Positions 58,261-64,000 of a DNA stretch of 64,000 bases are shown piece after piece (the stretch's first letter is position 1; every line of letters begins with the position of its first letter). The translations under genes and the position numbers were made by a program. Source of the stretch: PALSA-505 sp035308365 (lineage in GTDB: Bacteria; Actinomycetota; Actinomycetes; Streptosporangiales; Streptosporangiaceae). The notes beneath the pieces are model-generated. The model worked only from the letters and a program-made list of their open reading frames with translations, ran no database searches and had not been told where the DNA came from. The stretch lies in NCBI GenBank assembly GCA_035308365.1, contig DATGGU010000172.1, positions 30,172-94,171 of the forward strand, written 5' to 3'.

Positions 58261-58340
58261 TAGGTGAGCGTCTTGGCTAGGTGAGCGTCCTGGTTAGGTG
58301 AGCGTCTTGGCTAGGTGAGCGTCTTGGCTAGGTGAGCGCC
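58261..58340. repeat. 17-bp tandem repeat, about 4.7 copies, at the 3' end of the aminotransferase gene
   Basis: The unit TAGGTGAGCGTCTTGGC starts at 58261, 58278, 58295, 58312 and (partial) 58329; the second copy differs at two positions. On the minus strand it repeats the end of the aminotransferase gene (CTCACC-TAG), so stop codons recur in each unit. It appears to have grown by slippage from the gene's last codons. No spacers, so not a CRISPR. Confidence 0.95.
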
Positions 58341-59488
58341 GCGTCGAACCGGGCGCGCAGGCCGGTGAGGCGTTCCACCGGCTCGTTGGCGAAGACCAGG
58401 CGCAGATAGCGGCCGCCGCCCGGCCCCCACCCGGTCATCGGGGTCGCCGCGACCTGGGACCTGGTGAACAGGCGCCGGGAGGCTTCCCCGGGGTCCAGGC
58501 CCATGCTGACGGTGTCGATGAGCAGCGACCAGCCGCCGTGCGGGCGGATGACGGGGTAGCCGTCCAGTTCGCGCAGGATGTGTTCGCAGCGCTGCTGCCA
58601 GGTCCGGGTGGCGGCCGCGACGTCCTCGGCGGCTCCTGGGTCGCGCAGCGCCGCGGCGACGGCCTGCTGGGCGATGCCGACCTGGCAGACCACGTTGGTC
58701 AGGCCGACCAGTCCGACGTCGGCCAGGATGTCCCGCGGCCCGACGACCCAGCCGACCCGCCAGCCGATCATCCGCAGCTCCTTGGAGGCCGAACCGACGG
58801 TGATCGTGCGATTGGCCAGTTCCGGGTGTGCGGCTGGATGCGCGGGTGGCTGCCCGTCGAAGCGGATCCGCTCCATGGCGGCGTCGTAGATGATCCACGG
58901 GCCGTGCTCCCCGGCCGGGACGGCCAGAGCGTCGTAGTGCTCGGCGGACAGCAGCGCTCCGGTCGGCATGGCCGGGCTCATCAGCAGCACGGCTGCGGTC
59001 TGGGAGCCGATCGCCGTCTTCAGCTCTTCGGGGTCGGTGGCCCAGCCCCCGTCGGCCGGGGTGCAGCGGACGTGCCTTGGCACCGCGCCGGCCAGCCTGA
59101 TCCGGTTCACCAGCCCGGCGTAGATGGGGTCGCAGATGACGACCTCCTGGCCGGGCTCGACGGTGGCCAGCAGCACGTTGAGTATGCCGTTGAGGCCACC
59201 TGCCACGCTGACGCACTCGGCGCCGGGGTCGTAGCTGCGCCCGGCGATGGCGCCGACGTGGGCGGCCGCGGCCTCGCGCAGCGCCCGGTGCCCCTGGAAG
59301 GGCAGGTAGCTGTTGGCGTCGTCGTCCTCGACCGCGGCGTGGGTGACCTGGCGGGCGATGGCGGGCGGCGGGATGTCGGTGTCCAGGTTCTCCAGCCGCA
59401 GGAAGCGCGGGTCAGCGGCCGCGTCGGCGGCGTCACCGACCTTGTCCACGCCGATTCCCGGGATGTGCTGTAGCCGCGAGACGGGCAT
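58328..59488 (-). CDS. PLP-dependent aminotransferase class I/II
   Basis: A 386-aa fold-type I aminotransferase. The Schiff-base Lys is in GSASKELRMIGWRVGW; others are VSVAGGLNGILNVLLATVEP, VVICDPIYAGLVNRI and WIIYDAAMERIRFDG (PLP Asp and Tyr-like region), and RYLRLVFANEPVERL near the end (carboxylate Arg). ATG 59488 lies 8 bp downstream of the nitrilase-like gene. Together they resemble glutamine transaminase/omega-amidase pairs. The amino donor and keto acid are not known. Confidence 0.9.
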   Translation of the reverse strand: MPVSRLQHIPGIGVDKVGDAADAAADPRFLRLENLDTDIPPPAIARQVTHAAVEDDDANSYLPFQGHRALREAAAAHVGAIAGRSYDPGAECVSVAGGLNGILNVLLATVEPGQEVVICDPIYAGLVNRIRLAGAVPRHVRCTPADGGWATDPEELKTAIGSQTAAVLLMSPAMPTGALLSAEHYDALAVPAGEHGPWIIYDAAMERIRFDGQPPAHPAAHPELANRTITVGSASKELRMIGWRVGWVVGPRDILADVGLVGLTNVVCQVGIAQQAVAAALRDPGAAEDVAAATRTWQQRCEHILRELDGYPVIRPHGGWSLLIDTVSMGLDPGEASRRLFTRSQVAATPMTGWGPGGGRYLRLVFANEPVERLTGLRARFDAALT

Positions 59489-59496
59489 GTGCGCTC

Positions 59497-60285
59497 CTAC
59501 ACCTGGACGGGCAGATCCACAGTCAGGGTGCCCGGGTGCCAGTCTGGCAGCCGGGCCACGACCTCGCCGGAGGGGGCGGCCAGGGCGGCGATGCCGGGGA
59601 AGTCCTCGTCGACGGTGGCGCCGGCCTGGGTGGCCATGGCGACCCAGGCGCCGGTTCTCGCCGCATGGCGGCTTGCGCCGGCCAGCCCTGCCGATTGCCA
59701 CCACTCGAATCCGCGACGCCAGCCTTCCTCGCCGGTACACCGTCCGTACAGGCCAGGCGCCGCGCAGAAGAAGATCACCTCGGCGCCCTGCCGCACCGGC
59801 TCGTCGAAGGGATAGTCGACCTCGCTCTCGGCACACAGCGCGATCCCGAAGCGCAGCCGGCCGAGGTGGAAGATGGCACGATCGGTCCCTTTCGAGTAGG
59901 ACTCTTCGCCTTCGCCGAGATGGCGCTTGCGGTAGGCGCCCGCCAGCCGGCCGCCGCTCGTGTAGACCTGGGTGATGTAGGGCGCGCCGTCGCCGCCCAG
60001 CTCGGATATGCCGAAGATCGCGGCCACCCCGTAGTGCTGGGTCAGTTCGGTCATGGACCGTACCGCGTGGGCGTCCAGGCTCAGCAACTGCTCCGGGTGC
60101 GCGGCGGGATCCACGTATCCGGTAAGTGACATCTCGGGGAAGACGGCCAGGTGACAGCCTTCCTCGCGGGCTTGCCTGAATGCCTGTTCGTGGGTGGCGA
60201 GGTTGCCCCGCCAGTCGCCCTTCTGGCAGCAGATCGCGGCCAGCAGGACACGCAGGCCATTGCTATTTTTCCCCTGGTCGGTCAT
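59497..60285 (-). CDS. Carbon-nitrogen hydrolase (nitrilase superfamily), omega-amidase-like
   Basis: A 262-aa enzyme with the Glu-Lys-Cys triad: VFPEMSLTGYV, YRKRHLGEGEE and FGIALCAESEVDYP. It is complete in length. Omega-amidases of this family hydrolyse alpha-ketoglutaramate formed by glutamine transaminases; the adjacent aminotransferase supports that idea. Other amide substrates are possible. ATG 60285 is divergent from the ArsR operon and lies 36 bp from its operator, which could also control this gene. Confidence 0.88.
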   Translation of the reverse strand: MTDQGKNSNGLRVLLAAICCQKGDWRGNLATHEQAFRQAREEGCHLAVFPEMSLTGYVDPAAHPEQLLSLDAHAVRSMTELTQHYGVAAIFGISELGGDGAPYITQVYTSGGRLAGAYRKRHLGEGEESYSKGTDRAIFHLGRLRFGIALCAESEVDYPFDEPVRQGAEVIFFCAAPGLYGRCTGEEGWRRGFEWWQSAGLAGASRHAARTGAWVAMATQAGATVDEDFPGIAALAAPSGEVVARLPDWHPGTLTVDLPVQV

Positions 60286-60320
60286 GACAGATCGATAATG
60301 CCATCGATCGGGGGGTTGCG

Positions 60321-60348
60321 CGACACGTTAGTAACCACTAACGTGTCG
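60321..60348. promoter_or_regulatory. Perfect 12-bp inverted repeat operator upstream of arsR-type gene
   Basis: CGACACGTTAGT-AACC-ACTAACGTGTCG: 12-bp perfect arms with a 4-bp spacer. It ends 2 bp before the GTG start of the regulator and 36 bp from the nitrilase start. This is the typical form of ArsR-family operators, and its position implies autoregulation with little or no 5' leader. Confidence 0.8.
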
Positions 60349-60350
60349 AG

Positions 60351-60665
60351 GTGCCGGATCTGGTAGCCGCAGTAGCCGAAGCCAACCGCAGGCGGCTGCT
60401 GCAACTGCTGGCTCACGGTGAACAGACGGTGACCGAGCTGGCCAGCAACTTCGCCACCAGCCGTTCGGCAATATCCCAGCATCTCGGGGTGCTCGCCAAG
60501 GCTGGCCTGGTGGCCAGCAGACGAGAGGGAAGGTTCCAGTACTACCGCCTGGATCCGCGGGGGATGACGGCTCTGCGCGCCGAACTCCATGCGTTCTGGA
60601 CACGTGAACTGGATCAGCTTGCCGAAGACGCGTCCGGCCTGAACGACGGCCAGGGAGGCCAGTGA
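60351..60665 (+). CDS. ArsR family (HTH_5) transcriptional regulator
   Basis: A 104-aa winged-helix protein: RRRLLQLLAHGEQTVTELAS, then NFATSRSAISQHLGVLAKAG (recognition helix) and RREGRFQYYRLDPRG (wing). No metal-binding CxC motif is seen, so it is of the non-metal type that often partners SRPBCC proteins. GTG 60351 is only 2 bp after the operator and has no ribosome site, so translation may be leaderless. Its stop overlaps the start of the SRPBCC gene (TGATG). Confidence 0.92.
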   Translation: MPDLVAAVAEANRRRLLQLLAHGEQTVTELASNFATSRSAISQHLGVLAKAGLVASRREGRFQYYRLDPRGMTALRAELHAFWTRELDQLAEDASGLNDGQGGQ

Positions 60666-61639
60666 TGCCGTTCGAGAAGTCGGTCTTCGTACCGCTCGAT
60701 GCCGACGAGACCTTCGCGCTGATCACCCGCCCGGACCGGTTGCGCCGCTGGCAGGCCATCACCGCGCGGGTCGATCTGCGGGCGGGCGGCGAGTACCGGT
60801 GGACGATCATCCCAGGTCACGTCGCCAGGGGCACCATCACCGAGGTGGAACCAGGCAGGCGGGTGGTGTTCACCTGGGGCTGGGAGGGCAGCACGGACCT
60901 GCCACCCGGAGCGTCCACCGTGATCATCACCCTGGAGCCCGCGCCGGGCGGGACCACGGTGCGGCTGGTCCACGAGGGGCTGTCCGAAGAGCAGGCGGCC
61001 AGCCACGCCATGGGCTGGGAGCACTACTTCGGCCGGCTGGGCAAGGCCGTCGCAGACGGCGACGCTGGACCCGACGAGTGGGCCGCGGCGCCCGGCCCGA
61101 TCGACGCGATCACGTCCAGCGCGCTGACCCTGGCCGCGTGCCAGCGGGTGCTGTACCGGATCGGCGAAGCCGACTACGGCCGGGCCACGCCATGCGCCGA
61201 GTTCACCGTGGCCGAGCTGGCCGGGCACCTGATCGGCTCGATCAGCGGCGTCGGCCGCAGGGCTGGTGCGGCCTTCCCGCCTTCCGCAGACGGGAGCCTG
61301 GAGAGCCGGGTGGCCGATGCCGCGCAGATCGCGCTGGAGGCCTGGGACATCAGGGGCCTGGACGGCACGGTCACGATCCGGGGCGGTGAGATGCCCGCAG
61401 CCTTTGCCCTGGCCATCCTGTCACTCGAATTCCTCGTGCACGCCTGGGACTTCGCTCGGGCCACCGGCCAGCGGGCCACCGTGCCAGAGGCGGCCGCGGC
61501 ATACGTACTCGACATGGCTAACAAGATCATCACACCGGAGAGCAGGGCCGGGCTGTTCGGCGACGAGCTGGCCGCCGACATCGGCGCCGGTGCCCTGGAG
61601 CGGCTGATCGCCTTCACCGGCCGCGACACCGGCTCCTAG
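60665..61639 (+). CDS. Fusion of an SRPBCC (AHSA1-type) domain with a mycothiol-dependent maleylpyruvate-isomerase-like (TIGR03086-type) domain
   Basis: A 324-aa protein. Residues ~1-140 are an AHSA1/CalC-like SRPBCC fold: FEKSVFVPLDADETFALITR, GGEYRWTIIPGHVARGTITE, GWEHYFGRLG. Residues ~150-320 are a DinB-fold MDMPI-like domain: AACQRVLYRIGEADYGRATP, CAEFTVAELAGHLIGSI, LEFLVHAWDFARATGQ. The two usually occur as separate proteins. ATG 60665 overlaps the arsR stop. ArsR-SRPBCC pairs are common; the extra domain hints at mycothiol-linked chemistry. Confidence 0.88.
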   Translation: MPFEKSVFVPLDADETFALITRPDRLRRWQAITARVDLRAGGEYRWTIIPGHVARGTITEVEPGRRVVFTWGWEGSTDLPPGASTVIITLEPAPGGTTVRLVHEGLSEEQAASHAMGWEHYFGRLGKAVADGDAGPDEWAAAPGPIDAITSSALTLAACQRVLYRIGEADYGRATPCAEFTVAELAGHLIGSISGVGRRAGAAFPPSADGSLESRVADAAQIALEAWDIRGLDGTVTIRGGEMPAAFALAILSLEFLVHAWDFARATGQRATVPEAAAAYVLDMANKIITPESRAGLFGDELAADIGAGALERLIAFTGRDTGS

Positions 61640-61673
61640 ACCTTTCATCCACCAGCAACGAGGGAGCAAGCTC

Positions 61674-62462
61674 ATGCCACAGCGCACGTCATACGCCCAG
61701 GGCACGCCGAACTGGGTGGATCTGCAGACCACTGATCAGGAGGCGGCGAAGTCCTTTTACGCCGGCCTGTTCGGCTGGACCTACGACGACCAGCCGATGC
61801 CGCAGGGCGCGGTCTATTCGATGGCCCAGCTCGGCGGGGACAACGTGGCGGCGATCGCCCCGCAGGGCCCGGAGATGGCCGCGGCCGGGGCGCCGCCGAT
61901 GTGGAACACCTACATCGCGGTCGACTCGGTCGACGACGCCGCGGCCAAGGTGCAGGCCGCCGGCGGGAAGCTCGCCATGCCGGCCTTCGACGTGATGGAC
62001 GCCGGCCGGATGGCGTTCGTGCTCGACCCGGGCGGCGCGGCCGTCGGGCTCTGGCAGGCCAACCAGCACATCGGGGCCACCCGGGTGAACGAGCCGGGGA
62101 CCATCTCCTGGAACGAGCTGATCACCGCCGACCCCGGCGCCTCGCTCGGCTTCTACCAGCAGGTGCTCGGCATGACCGCGTCCGAGCAGGACATGGGGGA
62201 CGGCAACAAGTACACCGTGTTCGAGGCCACCGACGGGCGGCAGGCCGGCGGCGCCGCACCGCCCTCTGCTCCTGGAACGCCCAACCACTGGCACGTGTAC
62301 TTCGGCACCGCCGGCGCCGACGCCACCGCCGCGAAGGCGGCCGAGCTGGGCGGGACCGTGCTGGTTCCGGCCTTCGACATCCCGGTGGGCCGCGTCGCCG
62401 TCCTGCAGGACCCGCAAGGCGCCGTGTTCAGCGTCTTCCAGGCCGCTGGCGAGACGAGCTGA
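61674..62462 (+). CDS. Two-domain VOC (glyoxalase/bleomycin resistance fold) protein
   Basis: A 262-aa protein with duplicated VOC modules: first TPNWVDLQTTDQEAAKSFYA, GLFGWTYDD to AFVLDPGGAAVGLWQ; second ISWNELITADPGASLGFYQQ, VLGMTASEQ to VAVLQDPQGAVFSVFQ. ATG 61674 is 34 bp after the fusion gene, so it is probably in the arsR operon. Members bind metals or hydrophobic ligands. No specific reaction can be assigned. Confidence 0.9.
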   Translation: MPQRTSYAQGTPNWVDLQTTDQEAAKSFYAGLFGWTYDDQPMPQGAVYSMAQLGGDNVAAIAPQGPEMAAAGAPPMWNTYIAVDSVDDAAAKVQAAGGKLAMPAFDVMDAGRMAFVLDPGGAAVGLWQANQHIGATRVNEPGTISWNELITADPGASLGFYQQVLGMTASEQDMGDGNKYTVFEATDGRQAGGAAPPSAPGTPNHWHVYFGTAGADATAAKAAELGGTVLVPAFDIPVGRVAVLQDPQGAVFSVFQAAGETS

Positions 62463-62474
62463 CGGGAGCCAGCG

Positions 62475-62840
62475 GTGGATATGCCCAAGGCGAGTGAGCA
62501 GGACAAGACGTTCTTCCGCTCGCTGATACCCGACCATCCCGACGTCGAGGTCAAGCCGATGTTCGGCAACCTGGGCGCGTTTGTGCACGGCAACATGTTC
62601 GCCGGGCTGTTCGGGGCGTCGGTCGGGGTCAAGCTCGACAAGGCCGGCCTGGCGGAGCTGACCGCGATCGATGGCTCAGGACCGTTCGGGCCGGCCGGCC
62701 GGCCGATGGGCGGCTACATCAGCCTGCCCGACGGCTGGCGGGCGACGCCTGATGTGGCCGCCCAGTGGGTGGAGCGGGCGCTCGCCCACGTCGGCTCGCT
62801 GCCACCCAAGGCACCCAAGGCCCCTCAGACTCGGAGGTAG
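62475..62840 (+). CDS. TfoX N-terminal domain protein
   Basis: A 121-aa protein with the TfoX/Sxy N-terminal domain: VEVKPMFGNLGAFVHGNMFA, VGVKLDKAGLAELTAIDGSG and MGGYISLPDGWRATPDVA, then a Lys-Ala-Pro tail. GTG 62475 has GGGAG upstream and an in-frame ATG at 62481. In gamma-proteobacteria Sxy controls competence, but actinobacterial members lack known roles. It lies 12 bp after the VOC gene. Confidence 0.88.
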   Translation: MDMPKASEQDKTFFRSLIPDHPDVEVKPMFGNLGAFVHGNMFAGLFGASVGVKLDKAGLAELTAIDGSGPFGPAGRPMGGYISLPDGWRATPDVAAQWVERALAHVGSLPPKAPKAPQTRR

Positions 62841-62890
62841 CTCTCTTGCTGGCGTGGTGTGCGGGGCCTGCGCACATCACGCCGACGGTG

Positions 62891-63631
62891 CTACTCGATG
62901 ATGTCGCTGCTGGCCGGGCCGAAGATCACCAGGTGGTCGAGCACCGGCGTTGGATCGCCGGACCAGTCGAGCGCGGCCAGCTGCGCCCGGCTGCGGCGGC
63001 CGAGCCGCCACCGGAACGCCTCGAACCTAGATGTCTTCAGGGTCAGTGCGCCGTGGCCCGCCTCGCTGGAGTCTGCCCTGCCGGAGTCTGCCCTGCCGGA
63101 GTCTGCCTCGCTGGGGCCGGCCCTGCTGGGGCCGGCCCTGCTGGGGCCGGCCCGGAATTCGGCGTCTTCCACCAGCAGGCGCATCGGGACCGGCGGGTCG
63201 AGGAAGCTGAGCATCCAGCCCGCGCCTAGCCGGATCACGTCGTTGTCCCTGGCGCCTGGCCGGCCGATGGCGCCACGGATGTCCTGTTCGTGGGCGGCGA
63301 TGTCGATCACTCCGGGCCAGATCCGGGCGGCGGCGAGCCGGTCGCCGAACGGCCGCGCCGTCTGTTCCCAGGCCGCCAGCATGTCCTGGATGTCGTGCCC
63401 TCTGAACCTGGCTACCTGGGCGGCCGTGATGTCGTCACTGGGTATCCCGGTCAGCCGCCCAGCCAGCGAATCCTGCGTAATGGCCAGCAGGTGAGCCACC
63501 ACGTCCCGGACCGACCAGCCAGGACAGGCCGGGACCTGGGTGGTCAGCTCGGTATCGTCCAGTTCCGCGACCAGCGCGGCCAGACGTGCGTGAGTGTCCT
63601 GGTAGAGCGCGGACAGGTCTGGCTCGGTCAC
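62891..63631 (-). CDS. Mycothiol-dependent maleylpyruvate isomerase family protein with pentapeptide repeats
   Basis: A 246-aa DinB-fold protein of the TIGR03083 type: ARLAALVAELDDTELTTQVP, CPGWSVRDVVAHLLAITQ (metal His), GVIDIAAHEQDIRGAIG (metal His) and the MDMPI C-terminal domain. Between the two parts is an unusual insertion of about 33 residues made of RAGPS (x3) and related RADSG units, listed separately. ATG/GTG 63631 starts at TEPDLSALYQDTHARL. The reaction is probably mycothiol-dependent, the substrate unknown. Confidence 0.88.
   Translation of the reverse strand: MTEPDLSALYQDTHARLAALVAELDDTELTTQVPACPGWSVRDVVAHLLAITQDSLAGRLTGIPSDDITAAQVARFRGHDIQDMLAAWEQTARPFGDRLAAARIWPGVIDIAAHEQDIRGAIGRPGARDNDVIRLGAGWMLSFLDPPVPMRLLVEDAEFRAGPSRAGPSRAGPSEADSGRADSGRADSSEAGHGALTLKTSRFEAFRWRLGRRSRAQLAALDWSGDPTPVLDHLVIFGPASSDIIE
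63067..63152. repeat. In-frame 15-bp tandem repeats inside the MDMPI-type gene
   Basis: Two families of 15-bp units adjoin: GGAGTCTGCCCTGCC-like (about three) and GGGGCCGGCCCTGCT (about three). Unit length is a multiple of three, so they add pentapeptides (RADSG and RAGPS) without breaking the frame. They look like recent slippage expansions. Confidence 0.9.
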
Positions 63632-63659
63632 CCTGCCACGATACGGTCCGGGGTTGCGG

Positions 63660-63997
63660 GGTTGCGGATGCGCGTCAAAAATGTAGGGCCAACGTGTTTC
63701 CGCTGGTAGCGGCGTTGCTCTGGTTGCACCCCGTTGCTACCAGACGAAAACACGCAGGTCAGCGGCATGCGCGCCGTGCCGCCGCCTCGGACCGCGCGTC
63801 TGAGGTGCACCGTGACAATCAGACAGCAGCCGTCTGACCAGCCCGCCAGCGAGGCTACTCATCAGTCACCTACAAATCTGTCGTGCACCCCGGGGTTGCG
63901 GGTGTGCGTCAAAATGTAGGGGCAAACGCGTTTTCGCTGGTCGTGACCTTGTTCTGGTTGTACACGTTGAAACCAGACAGAAACATGCTGGTCAGAG
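63660..63997. repeat. Two diverged copies of a ~106-bp palindromic repeat at the window's right edge
   Basis: Copy 1 (63660-63766) and copy 2 (63892-63997) share GTTGCGG, GCGTCAAAA, ATGTAGGG, CTCTGGTTG/TTCTGGTTG, ACCAGAC and AAACA, in the same order. In copy 1, GTGTTTCCGCTGGTAGC (63694-63710) nearly mirrors GCTACCAGACGAAAACAC (63736-63753). The 125 bp between copies and the whole of 63632-64000 hold no convincing gene. More copies may lie beyond the window. Confidence 0.75.
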
Positions 63998-64000
63998 GGG

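Noticed and set aside
58261..58340. Tandem repeat considered as a CRISPR array
   Set aside because: Units are contiguous 17-mers with no spacers and no cas genes; they derive from the adjacent gene end.
63660..63997. Right-edge palindromic repeats considered as integron attC sites
   Set aside because: No GTTRRRY/RYYYAAC core sites in the right places, no cassette ORFs between the copies and no integrase.

Overview
The window is about 70% G+C, densely coded, and reads as a chromosome segment of a high-GC actinomycete. The evidence is two mycothiol-dependent maleylpyruvate-isomerase-type proteins, flavin/F420-type LLM oxidoreductases, an RsbU/RsbV/RsbW-style partner-switching set, DUF3040 and CYTH-CHAD proteins, a LigD polymerase-domain NHEJ protein, frequent GTG starts and many 4-base (ATGA/GTGA) gene overlaps. 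I do not name a genus. I see no rRNA, tRNA, phage, insertion sequence or CRISPR array.

Layout. 0-2 kb: the end of a sedoheptulose-7-phosphate isomerase gene and an overlapping bifunctional heptose kinase/nucleotidyltransferase (hldE), followed by a frameshifted, truncated sugar epimerase. 2-7 kb: a membrane protein, a large HPII-type catalase, a chimeric dehydrogenase remnant, a small unknown protein and DoxX. 7-9.3 kb: a GAF-PP2C phosphatase facing a STAS antagonist and an HATPase anti-sigma kinase. 9.6-14.8 kb: DUF3040, CYTH-CHAD, YihY, a secreted beta-propeller protein and a PEBP protein. 14.8-18.8 kb: a tungstate/molybdate ABC transporter operon ending in its own HTH plus ligand-binding regulator. 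19-28.2 kb: a 193-aa unknown, an MFS exporter, a carbamoyltransferase, TldD and TldE, a FAD oxidoreductase, a small unknown and an LLM oxidoreductase. 28.2-29.4 kb: a 1.2 kb gene-free stretch with four DnaA-box-like sites, a promoter and a strongly structured terminator-ended RNA candidate. 29.4-31.4 kb: an S53 protease. 31.4-37.3 kb: a glutamine-synthetase-like ligase opposite a homoprotocatechuate-type meta-cleavage set (aldehyde dehydrogenase with an internal deletion, extradiol dioxygenase, FAH-family enzyme) and an aromatic-amino-acid-type decarboxylase. 37.3-46.9 kb: GNAT, an SPFH/Arc pair, an MFS exporter, a GH27 enzyme with three Cys-rich C-terminal repeats, MarR, a class I amidotransferase and a P450. 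47.2-54.2 kb: an AI-2E family protein, then a tightly overlapping operon of LigA, LigB, citryl-CoA-lyase-like and CaiB genes with an IclR regulator and a divergent amidohydrolase. 54.2-64 kb: a LigD polymerase domain, SDR, DUF2237, cupin, an aminotransferase/omega-amidase-like pair, an ArsR operon with a perfect operator, glyoxalase and TfoX proteins, an MDMPI protein with pentapeptide repeats, and two palindromic repeat copies at the right edge.

Two themes stand out. First, at least seven loci carry deletion scars: gene fragments fused to unrelated fragments or genes with internal deletions (1.84, 5.7, 33.1, 37.3, 43.9, 46.9 and 57.5 kb), plus tandem duplications at gene ends (44.85 and 58.26 kb). 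Second, several compact gene sets could be little-described metabolic systems: the LigAB/CaiB/citryl-CoA-lyase operon, the carbamoyltransferase-TldD/E-flavoenzyme group, and the aromatic amine set. The best non-coding candidate is the structured RNA at about 28361-28620.
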